Positions 32,501 to 45,663 of a DNA stretch of 64,000 nucleotides are shown one piece after another. Origin of the DNA: Rhododendron vialii (lineage: Eukaryota; Streptophyta; Magnoliopsida; Ericales; Ericaceae). Every line of letters begins with the position of its first letter. Position 1 is the stretch's first letter. The DNA is taken from NCBI RefSeq assembly GCF_030253575.1, contig NC_080558.1:9930001-9994000 (forward strand). The letters run 5' to 3'. The notes below the pieces were generated by a model. The model saw nothing but the letters and a program-made list of their open reading frames with translations. It was not told the DNA's origin and searched no databases. The translations under genes and the position numbers were made by a program.

Positions 32501-33514
32501 TTTACGACTAGCTAGTTGTCTGGTGTGTTGCCGTGTTTCTAGAGTACTTCTTTGGATGCAAGTAGAAACTTTGAAGGATAATAAATAATCTTATTAATCT
32601 CGAAATCGGAACAATCGACAGTACTGCTGTATTTGAGAGGTATGAAGTCAAGTCTTTTTTTTTTTTTTTCACTTAAATTATGAAATTGCTTAAAAGGTTT
32701 GAATTCAAATCCTCATCGGCCATCAAGCAACCACCTTATACTCTTCTCCACCTGAAATGTTACGTTCAACGTCTTAAGAACTAGCCTAGTGTGAGTCAAG
32801 GCATGTCAAATTTATTAGTTTCCACGAATTAACGAATTTCAATTTCATTTCAAAATTAAAGCATACATCTCATATCATATCAATAACCGTTCGGGTTTGG
32901 TTCGGTTATGGTATCGACTGCCAATACTATCCAACATTTTAGGATTATGTTGCAACCGCTTCATTTGTCAAATATTGGCTCTTGCAGGCCCGTTTTAGTT
33001 CCATATAAGTCCGTCAATGACACTGTTCAACAGCCACCACTACTTAGGGAGTGACCCAAAATATATGTTCAGTGTGATGTCATGCGCGATCATCTAGCTA
33101 TGATCCCCCTTATTCCATCATCCTCGCTACTCTTATTCCCCAAGCAGTTAGGACACTATTCGAACTGCACATCATCAACAATGATACTTTCCAAAATAGT
33201 CAATTTTCATTTAATTCCTAGTATCTTTCGAAGGCATGCATTTCCATTTGATTTCCACGTAATCAGATATCAAATAATTATCAAATAAATCTTTCATCTA
33301 GCTCATAAGGAATATCCAATGTATTCTTTCAAAACATTGATAAGTAACAATTTCATATATTGACAATTCGTAAAATAGGCTACGCATGCTTTCTTAAGAA
33401 ATACGAGTATATAAGGCAAATAATTATAACAAGACTCACCGAAAGCCCACTAGCTCTCCGAAAGCATGAGAAAGATCATCGAGCGATTCTCAAACCTATC
33501 AAGGTTTACGATAC
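32501..33514. other. AT-rich spacer
   Basis: Nothing recognisable as a gene. Only short frames and scattered A/T runs are seen. Confidence 0.5.
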
Positions 33515-33522
33515 ATCACTAC

Positions 33523-33766
33523 TAGGGGTGGCAAATTGAACCCAAACCCATTAACTCATCAACTAAAAAATAGATCCAACCCAACTCATTTATTAGTTGG
33601 GTAAGATTGGGTCCAAACCCAGCTAACCCATTATTAGTTGGGTCTTAATTGGGCATCAATTGGGTCAACTTAAATGACCCATTGGGTCATGAAAGTAACC
33701 CACCAAATTCCCATCTCTTTACCAGGTTTCCCGTCTCTTTTGCAATTGGGGCGCCCAGGAGTATGG

Positions 33767-33846
<80 letters not shown>

Positions 33847-34619
33847 TTCCATTGTTCTGTGCTAAATCACACGCGTCCAAAAATTTTTTGTACGGTCCGG
33901 ATTAAAAACCAATTGTGACCGGTAATAATTATTTTGACCGGTCAAAATTGAAAACATATCTCATCCATTGATTGCGCAAATAGACCGGTGAAATTGCGCT
34001 CCGCTCTGAATAAGCTTCTCTAGTGGTAGTCCCGCATAGGGTTGGGATTAAAAAGTTAAGTGACTTATTTTTTTGTCCTTATTCAATTTTTTTTGCTTTT
34101 TTTGTTTTCTGTTAAACTTTTGTGACTAATTGATTTTTTTCGACGAGAGGAATCGAAAAAGTAAAAAAAATTTGATCAAAACTTACAATTTTTTTAATAA
34201 AGACAAAAATAAGTCAATAAGACAAAAAAAATTGACTTGTTCTTGTCTTTTTGAAAAAAATTATGAGTTTCGATCATAATTTTTTTTTACTTTTCCGATT
34301 TTTCTCAATGAGATGAATCACTAAATCACAAAAGTTTGATGCAAAACTATCAAATATGAAAAAAATTTGAATAAAGACAAAAAAAAATTACTGTTTAGTT
34401 TGGAAATACCTTAGTTATTTTAAAATTATATATGTGTGTGTGTGTGTGTGTGTGTAATTGGGCTAATGGGCGGGTCAGGTTCAATTTTAAATAAATGGAT
34501 CGGGTATAGGTCATTGACCTCATAACTAATGGGTTCTAAATGGGTCAATGACCCATTAAAGACCCAACTTACTTACATCTTACCCAATTTGGCTCATACC
34601 TGCACATTTGACACCCCTA
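33523..34619. mobile_element. Non-autonomous hAT element
   Basis: The ends TAGGGGTGGCAAAT and ATTTGACACCCCTA form terminal inverted repeats, and the 8-base target duplication ATCACTAC is perfect (33515-33522 and 34620-34627). The subterminal regions repeat TGACCCA/TGGGTCA and AACCCATTA motifs in both orientations. The interior has a 70-base (CT)n run, a (GT)n run (34433-34455) and an AT-rich hairpin at about 34040-34400 related to 20970-21190. No transposase is encoded. Confidence 0.9.
33770..33841 (+). repeat. (CT)n microsatellite
   Basis: About 70 bases of pure CT inside the hAT derivative. Confidence 0.95.
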
Positions 34620-34627
34620 ATCACTAC

Positions 34628-35690
34628 ACAAGTACATTAAGTGCCCACGGGTTTATCTAAGTCTTTCAAGACTCAAGTTATACAATTTTTCAAAACTAGA
34701 CATTCCCGGGAGATTAACGAAATCACATAACAAACTACCTCAGAAGATCATGAGATTTTACAGCACCATAGCTAACTATATGGATGATTTATATCATCGA
34801 CCATTTCAGCATATATTTTCAATGCAATATTCCCATTGTGTATGTAAATTAGAGAGTTCTTGACTCTGAAAGAAAAGAGACATACCTTTTAAGTAGATTC
34901 AAATCCTTGGCTTTTCCAAGCTGTTCGACATGAACTATCAATGGTTACCTATTGTTATCACTGCTGATTCAGAATAATCCATTTATTTGGATTTTGAACT
35001 TTGAAAATGTTTTCTTGATTAGTTGGTATAAATCATACGGAGACGAAATGATTCAATTATCTTGAATAATAACAGTATAAATAAACAGAACGAATAAGGG
35101 AGCATGATGCAAAATATTTAACGATATCTTGATCTCTAGCATTTAGACTAATATGTTTTATGAACCAATGTTGGTTATTTGCTTCACGGAAAAGAATCAA
35201 TTTTAATGACAATGGAAGTTTATGAAAATTTAAGATTGATAGCAAAGCGACAACTATGACCATTAAAAAAAATATAGATGCACTTATAATGATGAGAAAG
35301 TTCATTTAGCTGTTTGTCAGCTGATGCAACGTAGCTATATTTGGCAACGAAAGGTGCTATATTTGGCAATGTAGCTATATTTTACATGCTGAACAATACT
35401 AACAAAAGGTGCAGTGAGAATTATGACCATTGGCTAAACAAACAATCACTCAAATGAATGGAAGGGGGAATTACGATTCAGTGGAACAAGGGACAAATAA
35501 GTCTAAATTCATGGACTACTTTTTCGAAATTATGAAGTAATGGCAAGGAAACAAGTAATTACCAAGACATGGTATTTCAAACTTACATAGACAAAAATAC
35601 CCCTTCCCCTGTACGACATTTCATTGGCCCCCTTGTCCTCTGTATAGTGTAAGAACAAAACACAAATCCCCCTTCTCAGAATCTCAACCT
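34628..35690. other. AT-rich spacer
   Basis: No gene recognised. The minus-strand frame at 35057-35305 has hydrophobic residues but no family I know and no supporting context. Confidence 0.45.
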
Positions 35691-35699
35691 CTTCACCAC

Positions 35700-36230
35700 C
35701 ACCACCATCCCACGGCCAAAACACCTCTCTCTCTCTCTCTCTCTCTCACTAATTAATGTCCATTAATTCCACCAATTTCCCTCCCACCCCATTATTATAT
35801 ACAGTATACACACACATATACTCATACACACACACCCACCATTCTCCCCATCCCTCCTGTTCGGCAGAGAGAGAGAGAGAGAGAGAGAAAGGCAGCCATA
35901 GCCACCACCACCTTCGGTTCACCACCATAACCGCCGCCAGCCACCACCATCACCGGTCTCCCTCTCGGCCAGCCTCCTACCGCCGCACCACCCCACCTCC
36001 TCTCCTCCGGTCCAGTCACCACCTCCATCTCTCGGCCCTCCTCCACCACCACACACCTCCCTCACTTCCCCAAATCCCATTCTAGTGTTTAAAAAAAAAC
36101 ACAAAAAAAAAAAAAAACAGTGTGTGTGCCGTGTGTGATTGTGTGGCCGCCGCCGTTTAATCTCCGCTGAACGTCGACGACATTTCGAATTTTCTTTGAG
36201 CAGGAACGTTGATTGGATCTTGACAAAATT
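35700..36230 (+). promoter_or_regulatory. Promoter/5'-UTR-like segment
   Basis: A C-rich leader with CT and GA runs, a TATA-like ATTATATACAG near 35793, CACCACC-type repeats (35898-36060), and a TTTGAGCAG/GAACG stretch near 36195 that looks like a splice acceptor. This resembles a plant 5' UTR with a first intron. No coding sequence that I recognise follows, so it may be a captured or broken gene start. Confidence 0.3.
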
Positions 36231-36447
36231 GCGTGGGAATTATTCTGTACAAAAGGGAGAAATCCGTGGAGTTTAAATTAGATCCCTTTATGTCTAGACT
36301 TGTGCGCAAGATTGATAGAGAAATTCCGTGGAGATTAGATTGGTTTTGCTTGTGAAATTAGGGTCTCTGAAATGGATATTGGTTTCTTTATCACTGTTTG
36401 TGTCGAAATTTGAGATTTAAGTCATCAATTTGAGGATTTCAAAATTA

Positions 36448-36566
<119 letters not shown>

Positions 36567-37035
36567 CTCTGTATATGTAAGTATCTATATGTGTGCGTGG
36601 GTGTGCTTTTTTGCTAGAAAATCAGAATGATACTAAGGGGGGTATATTAGTCTTTTTGTGTGGCCCTTTTCATGTATTATGAATTTGTTTTCTCCATTTC
36701 ATATCCAGAAGAATTTCACAAAAACTACTCCATAACTTGGGACTTATTTGCCCTAACAGCCACTGAACCGTAATTCCCCCTAGAAACTATTGATAGCACA
36801 TGTAGTCACAAACCTGAGTTACATAATTGGCATAAACTAATATATGTTAATGAAATATAAAAGTTAGAATGAAAAGATTATGCTAGCATTCTGTTCTTGT
36901 TTGAGATTGATAATAGGATAAGCGTGCATAGTACATGGTTGTTCAGTACTCGAATGAAAGGTCATGTTACAAAATACAGGCCAATATAGTTATTACAAGA
37001 TGCGATTTAGTATATTATGAAATAGCTACAAAATC

Positions 37036-37415
37036 TTAGAGGGTGCCAAAAGTGTCAGATTCATTCATGCCATCATTACATTCTTCATTGATGTAATGTT
37101 CTGGCAATTCTGTGTAGTATTTGGCCTCAAGCTTCGAGAATTCTTTCTCAAACTCATGCTCAATAATGGAATGGCATTCTTGTACTAAATCTAACACAGG
37201 TTCTTGGAGAACAATATTCCTAATTTCTGAAAGCATCTTTGAATCAAGTGCTCTCAGACGTCGCATGAACTCAACAACTTGTTCTTTGAATATGTACAAT
37301 GGAATTGTTGGTTTGCTTGAAACTGATTCACTGGAAATTTGGTCATTTGGTGTAGCAATAAAACCATGTGAATCTTGATCACTTGGAGGTGAATCAGAAG
37401 CTTTGCTATCTTTTT
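37036..37415 (-). CDS. Hypothetical coding fragment, charged helical protein
   Basis: The minus-strand frame is open upstream of the Met at 37299, to about 37412 (SKASDSPPSDQDSHGF), and ends ESDTFGTL at 37036. The peptide is acidic and probably helical (EFMRRLRALDSKML, EHEFEKEFSKLEAKY), which is more protein-like than the neighbouring frames. A run of eight A just upstream separates it from a further open stretch in another frame (DQSPNEGSKLASCV), as if a frameshift or an exon end lay there. I do not recognise the family. It may be the last exon of a gene or a transposon-carried piece. Confidence 0.3.
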
Positions 37416-37419
37416 TTTA

Positions 37420-39280
37420 ACACAAGAGGCCAACTTGCTGCCTTCATTTGGACTTTGATCTTTAAATTAACCAAAAAGTTCATCATTAGTAATTAGCTAA
37501 TAATTTGTAAACGATAGCAAGCCTTATAACGTGGACTGAGTTATTATTGGTAATAGAGGATATTTGTTGACTACGAATAATTAGATTCGAATAGAAAGCA
37601 TCATGCTTGCAATGAAGTTACAACAAACGCAGTAACCTTTTCATCCAATAGCCCAAAGGCCCCAAAGTGATTCATAGATGGTTCTCTTAATCAATTGACT
37701 AACCAATTGGAGTATGTAACACTACTAAATACAACAGCAAATAATAGAGCTCAAATTCAAAAGCAATTTTGGCTAGACCTTGTAAGCAGAACGAATTATT
37801 AGAACCACACTATACTCCTCTTGATCACAAGCAAACACAACAGCAATGGCCTGCAAGTAATTGCCAGTATAAAAGCAAACACAAATGACATACCAATGCA
37901 AGATAATAAATGTAATTTCATATCTATTTGCTTATACCGCAACGGTCTTTGATATATTTTTTATTGTGATAATGAAATAGTCTCTTTTCCCACTGTGGAC
38001 TCTTCTTTTGCGAATCTGTCTAACCCCTCTTGGCTTTTTGTTTTTTAAATCCAAAAGGAATATAGCTCCGGTGTTCCTTGGTGTCACTTGTGAAAACTCT
38101 GAGCCCAAAAAAAAAATAAAAAAGAGTGTAGTTATAAAAGTTGGAGCATGATAAATCAATTACCAAAAGGATAATGTGGGGTGCCTAACATCATCTCCAT
38201 GTTTCAATGCAATAGATTTCATCCCTATAAATTTAGCATTAACTACACATGTACAACATATGTATGTATCAAAAAATATGTGTGCAGATTGCAATCTCTG
38301 ATCATCACTGATTGCAATACTTCTAATTATGCTACTACATGTTGGCAAATATGCAGGGCAAAGATGATGAAATTACCATAAAAACCTCTGTAAAGGGACA
38401 ATACAACAAAGAACAAAACAGCAATACGGGCCACAAAGGAAAAACAATGAAAGTCCAAAAATCCACTAAAGTAATTTGAAAAATCGCTTGCACAGAGCAG
38501 GTGCAAAAGCTATGACTTGTCATCAATGACCCTACTCAAACGCAAGATCGTGCTTTAAAGGGATATTTTGGTCAAATCAAGCCTAAATGGCTTCGTCGCT
38601 TACATTGGCCATAATTTCAATTGCATTACTCTTTTTGATACTAAGCGGATCAACTCTAGTCAAACGTATCACTTTTATTCATTTCATAGGGATCACCTGC
38701 TTGCATACAGCTCCACAAATCTTGTCACGCCTCGCCCCGCAAACGGCACCCAATGTGGGCCCGAGATGGTTAATATGGTTGGGTGCATGATTGGAATTCA
38801 TTTACGATTGGACATATGTGCATTGTGTATTGTAAGGATTTTTTTGGTTAGGGATGCAAAAAATAATCAATATGGAGGTAGAGATGGTTAAGGTTGATTA
38901 TGAACTAAATAGATAATCAAATGCTGACGTGACACATTTTGATTATTCCCATTGCGGATGCTCTAAGGAAATTACTCTCCCTCCTTCATTGCATGTTTCT
39001 ATAATGGGATTTATTAAAGTCTCTTTTAAACACAAGGCAAAATCCCTGTTGTTCTTTTGGAATGTTTGCACGAGCAAACAACACTACAAAAATTGAATGC
39101 TTATCTTGGAGACTACCATTATTTGATAATTTAATGTACAACAAAATGGCAAGGTCAAATGACACTGCCTCTCAATTGTTCTTCCCCTTGTTTCATACAG
39201 GATCATAAGCTATCAATTTGAATAATGGTTGCAGTGTTTTATTTTTTCACATAGTAATTATTAGAATGGAGACATAGTGA
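37420..39280. other. Spacer without recognised genes
   Basis: Only short frames are seen. The plus-strand frame at 38587-38790 starts with a hydrophobic signal-like segment (LAIISIALLFLILSG) but has no homology I can name, and the composition around it is non-coding. Confidence 0.4.
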
Positions 39281-39284
39281 TATA

Positions 39285-40266
39285 CTCTCTCCATTCTAAA
39301 TTGAGAGTCCATTATTTCATTCCAAAATGAAGGCCCTTTTTCCAAAAATGAAAGGAAAAATTGGTGATTTTCCAAAAGTGTCCCTCAAAGGTGAATATAA
39401 GTGTTATTAAGTAGAGTTTTTTTTTTTTTTATCCACTAAACTATGTACATTTTCTCTACTTAGTCGCTAAATTATTGATTTGATGATTTCATCTCCTTAA
39501 CTATCATACCATAACCTACTTAGTCCAATAGATAATGAAAATTAGAGATTTGGCTGGAAAATGTCACGTAAGGCCCTATTTGGGACCCTATAAAGCAAAT
39601 ACTTGATTACGAGAGCCTTAGAGATAAAAATTAATTATGACCCTTTAGTGTAAAATGATCAGAAAAATAAGACATTCGTATCGGTTCAAATAGATAGAAG
39701 AATGGAGCACTTAATTTTTTTTACAAAGTTCATATATTAGAATCTTACGTGGCATTTTATAGAGACCAACACATACATTTTTTTTTTAAAAGACTGAGTT
39801 ATTTATATATAATTTAGACTTTTTATATATAAAAAATATGGTTAAAAATTAAGCGCTTTAATTTTCAATCCGTGTGAACCGGTGTGAAGATCTTGTTCTT
39901 CTGATCATTTTATCCTAAAGGGTCATAATTAATTTTTATCTCTAAAACTCTCATAATTAAGTATCTGCTTTACAATGTCTCAAACATGCCTTACATGGTA
40001 TTTTCCGTCAAAATTCCTAACTTCCGTTATCTATTGGACTAAGTAGGTAATGGTATGATAGTTGAAGTGATGAAATTGTCAAATTGATAGTTTAGGGACT
40101 AAGTAGAAAAAAGGTGCATAGTTTGGGGGACAAAAAAAAAACTCTATAAAGTAGGAAGAATATATGGGTAATAGTGGAAATAATAGGCATTGTAGGTATA
40201 ATCATTGCATGTCTCCTTAAATAGTTAAAATCCCCAAAAGGGACTCTCAATTTGGAATGGAAGGAG
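39285..40266. mobile_element. Stowaway/mariner-type element with nested inverted repeat
   Basis: The outer ends (CTCTCTCCATTCTAAATTGAGAGTCC and its near complement GGACTCTCAATTTGGAATGGAAGGAG) are flanked by TA on both sides. Inside, about 39413-40150 forms a second inverted repeat (GAGTTTTTTTTT...CACTAAACTATG against CATAGTTTGGGG...AAAAACTCTATAAAG), whose arms continue through AGTCCAATAGATAA/TTATCTATTGGACT and TAAAAATTAATTATGACCC and its complement. The unit is 982 bases and non-coding, probably one MITE inserted in another. Confidence 0.75.
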
Positions 40267-41290
40267 TATTTTTATGTATTTTTAAGAGATCTAGATGTCA
40301 AACAATTTTTCAAATCATTTCTTCATATGATGGAAAAGATTTCTTAAGCATCATCTGATAAGAGTTGTGGTGTAGCTATTTTTTCTTTTTTTACATGGCG
40401 TTTTAAATTTTTAGGAGAATATTTGAAGAAAAATAAATAAAATAATTTTTAATTGACTGTTTGGTCAATATAGCCTTTAGTAGTAAGGGTGCTTTGGTTA
40501 AATAATTTTATTAACACGTCAAGCATGTAAAGCATAATGCATGCAAGCATGAAAAGCAGGAGACAGAGGATGATTTTTTTTTTAGTTCGACTGTCAGCGT
40601 TGTTCAGGTCTGCACACATCGATTAATCCTGTCTTGGATTCGGTTAAAGACATTCTATTCATGCCAGATTAGATGAGAGGATAAACAAATGTAGGCATTT
40701 CTCTCACAATGAGAATTCGAGAAAGTAAAAGAGCTGGGCTAGGTCAAAGGTTTATATTTCAATTTCAATTTCGGAATTCGAACCACAAGTGATATTTAAA
40801 AGCGATAGTAGAAAATTACCTTCTGAAATTAAATTCTTTTGGACGACAGAGCATGTAAATTTGTTATACATAGATTTATTTATGCAACATGAGACTTCAT
40901 AATATTTTCATAACCGGATATGAGTCAGCTTATGTGCACCTCAACTAATATCAGAACCCTCCTGAACAGGTATTTTTAATGAAATTTTGTTTTCTAACAT
41001 GAAATCCTCTCCAACTGAGATAGTATTACTTTTACCAAGGTTTCAAAGGTATGAATAGGCCAATACCTATGAGTTATCAACCTCAGCAGCTGATTTTTGG
41101 GCCAAATTAATTTCCTATGTTAGCTAGTCATTTTTTCACAAATACACAAAATTAGACTCTTTACCCCATTCTCTCTTTAAGTAAAATATCAGTATTTATC
41201 CTTTTCTTTGGAAAACCATTTTCACTTTCCAAACCCATTACTCAACAATACCATTTTTCCCCTTGCTTCGTCTGTTCCTACGAGAGCAAA
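40267..41290. other. AT-rich spacer
   Basis: No gene or complete element recognised. Confidence 0.45.
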
Positions 41291-41295
41291 ATACC

Positions 41296-41297
<2 letters not shown>

Positions 41298-41377
<80 letters not shown>
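41298..41377 (+). repeat. (CT)n microsatellite
   Basis: About 80 bases of CT. Confidence 0.95.
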
Positions 41378-41379
<2 letters not shown>

Positions 41380-41389
41380 ATTTTAATTC

Positions 41390-43800
41390 CCTCAAATTAA
41401 ACCTCTTCAAATTCTATCTTTCCAAATCAAGTAATGGCGAACTTCCCGCGAGATTTATCAGCCTTCATGATCACAACACTCATTGATCAAATTTAGCCAG
41501 ACTTAGTTTCATGAGCCTATGACCCAACTAAAGGCATTAAAGGTCAACAAACACTAATTAAATTTAAACTAGCGTAGCACTCTAATTTGTACTTTCGGGT
41601 ATATGTTTTAGTCGTTTGTGTGCATTTTGACTAATTCCAGGGCCTTAAAATTAACAACCAAGCAAATTCTCCAATGGCCTTAAGAATTGAAATGTTTGGC
41701 CTCCATAGAATATGAACATACATTCTTGTTGTTGGGGATTTGTTTTTGATGATGATGTTTTTTAGAATGAATTTCAATATTGTTGGGTATTTAATTTTGA
41801 TAATGATGTTAAAATGTTTTTAAATAGTATTTACAAGATATTGATATCAATTGGATATGATTATCTGGTGCTTGATTTTTGGATATGCAATGGTTTTTTG
41901 GGCTTTTTATAATTATTGGGTTCACTATTTCTTGGCCCATCATATTTATTATGTTTGTCAGACTTAATTTGGTGTTGGGTAGGTTTGTAATCATATTAGG
42001 GCTTTGGGCCTAATTTTTTTAATTGGGCTTTAATGGGCTCGATGGATTAGGAATCTAAGAATAAATTTGGGCAAGGCTCAATCTTTTGAGGATCTGGATC
42101 CTCTGTGAGCATTTCTCTGTAAAGATCTTGTGAGGATTTTAGCTTGACAACACACCAATAAGAAAATCTAATTGTAATAATCCAATTTTTACCTTAAAAA
42201 TTAAAAATACGATTATTGAAATTTTTTCTTGAAATACTAATACCGCAGTTAGATCCGAAATAATTTTTCTAGACTACGGTAAATTTTAGACAATTTTCTT
42301 AGTACGAAGTCTGAACAACGCAACCGATCGAAGACCAAATGTACTATGAGAAAAATATCAATTTTCCAGAACAATCAGTGTCGGCCAGATTTTTCCAGGG
42401 CAAATTATTTTATGGCAATGATTCAATTCATTTATTGAACCGACTGAACGAAAGGTTAAAAATGTGGTGAATCAGCAAGGATTAGTTTGATGAGTAAATT
42501 CTCATATTCAATTCTGTCGGAAATCATGGCCTTCTCCTCATAGTATAAATAATTTGTCTGCCATAGACTTGTTGCTCATAACTTTCATCAGCCATCACTC
42601 TCTCCCTCTCCTCCCCATCCACACAAACTTTTCCCTTTACCTTCCAGCCGAACACCCTCAATTCCGACACGACTCCGGCCAAAACAAACACCTCTCCGGC
42701 AACACATTTGTTTCTTCCGGTGAGCACTCTCTCTTTCATGGCTGTAAAAGAAAAAGAAGTAGTGGATTAGAGGGAATGGAAATGGAAAAGAAAACTATAT
42801 GCATACATACTTACCATGGCAGCTGCTGCCATCACCATTCCATTGCTTTTCTTTTCTCCTTTGTTCCATTTCTTTCTTTCTGCTTCACGGCTTGCACCAA
42901 AAGCCGCCTCCGCGCCGTGGCAATTCCGCACACGAGAATTACTCTGTTTCCCTCTTACTTCCATAGTTCTCGGCCGAACCTCTCTCTCATCTCTATCCTC
43001 TCGCCACCCCTTGAACCGCCACCACCTTCCTCTAGTCACCTGAACTACCACCCCCGCCGCGTATCACCTCGTGCCGTCACCGGCCGTTCACCACTTTTCA
43101 ACCACCACCATCACCGTGTATCACCATAACCACCACATTAACCGTCGCCACTCGGGCCCACTTCCGGACAACCCCCTCACCTCCCCCTAACTTTCCAGTG
43201 CTCTCTCTCTCTCTCTCGCACTGCCGTGACCCCTCTCGATCGCCCCGTAACTCAGTCTCTCTGCCCTCTCTTCCCCGTGCTCCTTTTCTCTCTCTATTGA
43301 CTATTTTCTCTCCTCATTATTTCATAGTATATAGTATAGATAATAATTATAATAGTACAAAAGAGGTTTTAATATGAATTGACTGGGCATCACCGAACCC
43401 CATTTTAGTGGTAAAAGTTATTGGGCGCGGCCGTTCGGATTACACTCGCATTCGATAATTTTTATCACCCGCGGGTATGCCTTCAGATTTATTTTGAAAA
43501 GGGGAGTAACTAATTAATTTTATCGCATAATTATGTGGCCTAATAAGTTTCGATAATTAATCAATTGTAAAGCATGTCTAATTGTGCTACATTGTTGAGA
43601 TGAGTTACAATTATACTCTGGCTACATATTGTTTCTGGTCGGGGAAGATATGTTTTTTTTCGCGCCAATTCAAAATTTCACAAAAATAAGGGCGGGCATT
43701 TTGGTAATCCATGACTAACTAGACTAACTAGTTAGTCGGCAAATGATTCTCCAACATGAAACGACACGGTTACACCTAATATAAACCCGCACCAATTATA
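41390..43800. other. Spacer with promoter-like and C-rich stretches, no assigned gene
   Basis: Bases 42540-43270 have a TATA-like AGTATAAATAATTT followed by C-rich, CACCACC-rich sequence with a long but low-complexity frame (42554-43129; Ser, Pro and His runs). It looks like a UTR or an LTR-type leader and not a protein gene. I could not define ends. Confidence 0.3.
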
Positions 43801-43994
43801 CGCTTCCCCTTTCTCCCTCACTTCATCAGTTCCTCCCTCTCAAGTCTCGTCTCCTCTCTTCGACCGCCACACCCTCTCAGCTCCCCCCTCCTCTCAATCA
43901 AACCCCCCACCAATGAAAGCCCCTCTCTCCTCGGACACTGCCTCCCCCGTTGCTTTTCCTCCGACTCTGTGCGCATCTCCAGCTGTGGTAGAGG

Positions 43995-44055
<61 letters not shown>

Positions 44056-44125
44056 CCGTGTCACTCCTACCAGGTATTCTCTCTCTTTCTCTCTCTCTCT
44101 CTCTATGTATATGTTTATCTAAGCC
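43770..44125 (+). promoter_or_regulatory. Possible gene start with CT/CG tract
   Basis: A TATA-like TAATATAAACCC near 43769 precedes a C-rich leader and a short frame (Met at 43913, 69 codons) that runs into (CT)n at 43998-44040, then (CG)n. It could be the 5' end of the decayed gene to the right or an unrelated leader. Confidence 0.25.
43998..44056 (+). repeat. (CT)n-(CG)n microsatellite
   Basis: Twenty-one CT units are followed by about seven CG units. Confidence 0.9.
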
Positions 44126-45076
44126 CTAGCCTTTTCAAACATATGTGAGCATATACATACAAGGATTGCTTGAAATCGTGAGGACTATCAGCGCTACTAA
44201 ATTAGGGCTTTTAACCGGTGACAATGTTTGCTTGTTTTTCTGTTTGATTAGGGCTTTTACTCGGTGATAGGTAAGCATATACATACAATTATTTCTTGTA
44301 ATTTAGTTTTGAGTGTTACTTGTATGCATGTCGGGTTTGAGCTAAATCTATCGGTCCTTGAGTTTCTTAAACTTGATTTGTTTGATTACTCCTAACATTG
44401 ATGCCTTGCTTTATCCCAAAGCTTAGAATTAAGGCTTTTTGACAGATCTGGTTCTGAATTAATGTAAGAATTGCAAACTTGAAGTATGTAGAAGGGAAGC
44501 TGTGAGTGAATACGTACTTTGTGGTCAAAAGATTTCAAATTCTACACTTACAGTAACACAATTAGTATGACAGTGTCTTCAAAAGAAAAAAAGTTTGTGC
44601 GATGTGACAGTATTGGGAAGCTGTAGGACGTGGCATTTTGGGGCTTCCTCTGGGTTAGTTTAAAATCTCAGCTATAATTTTTTATTTGTATTAGACATTT
44701 ATGCTATCAACATGACTAATGTGGCCATGTAGGTAAGGCTAAGTCACATAATGCAGGTGCGGGAGTGAGAGCGAGAAAGTGCATTTCGTAAATATTACAT
44801 ACTACTAAAATTTGTGAGAGCGAGAATTGAGAGTGAAAGTGCAAGAGTTCGTAAGGATTACGTGACCTAGTATGCATACCTGAACAATGTTTGTTTCCAT
44901 TTGGGAAATCTATGTGATGTTCTGGTGTATTAACTTTAAAGGGAAAACTATCATAATTATGCTAAGTGGATTAATAAACTAGGCATTATCGATTTCTCTC
45001 AGAGAAAAAGTACTTCATAGAGTTAAGAGTTAATAATGTGACTCATGAAAAGAAAAATGAAGAGAATTCTATTATA

Positions 45077-45291
45077 CTCCCTCCGTCCCAAATTCTTTGT
45101 CTGATCCGCAAAATGGAGTGTTAAAAATAATACAATTTTTGCAAGAAAAAATCAAAAGTTTTTCAACAACTTACTAGATATCAATGAGTATTTTTAATTT
45201 GTGAAAAAAGTTTGAATTTTTTCTTAAAAAAATTGCATTATTTTTAACACTCCGTTTTGCGGACCGGACAAAGAATTTGAGAATGAGGGAG
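45077..45291. mobile_element. Stowaway/mariner-type MITE
   Basis: Ends CTCCCTCCGTCCCAAATTC and GAATTTGAGAATGAGGGAG are inverted repeats that continue with TTTGTC/GACAAA and further inside. TA target duplications flank it. It is 215 bases and non-coding. Confidence 0.85.
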
Positions 45292-45663
45292 TATGATTTT
45301 AGGAAGATGTACAACTTTTTCCTATTTCATTGGAGGAAATGACTCTGTTTGTACTTGCCAAAAAAAATAATAGTGACTCCGTTTAGGCGTTTATGGTTGA
45401 AATTCAAATAATTGAGGTGAGATTTTTTGTGCATTGTTAAGATCTTTTAAATACGATCCTACACGAACACATGCTTATATGGGCTGGAATGGAAGAATGT
45501 AATTTTGGTAGAATGGATTATTGTTTGAACTAGTTTAAGTTAGTTTGTAGAGTCAGTCTACAGGTTGAGTTTCTCATTTTAATTAGTTCCATCAAAATCA
45601 TGATGTATTCTTCACTTAATTGCTTTATGTCCTTTAAAACTAATGGTTATTTGAATATGTTCG

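Noticed and set aside
33649-33918. Plus-strand frame with a long Ser-Leu run
   Set aside because: It is translation of a (CT)n microsatellite inside a hAT derivative, not a protein.
35756-36085. 109-residue His/Pro-rich frame
   Set aside because: Low complexity (CACCACC repeats). Better explained as 5' UTR-type sequence.
38587-38790. Short frame with signal-like hydrophobic start
   Set aside because: No homology, no leader or exon context, and short enough to arise by chance in AT-rich DNA.
42554-43129. 191-residue frame rich in His, Ser and Pro
   Set aside because: Low-complexity translation of C-rich leader-like DNA. It overlaps equally long antisense frames, and no domain is visible.
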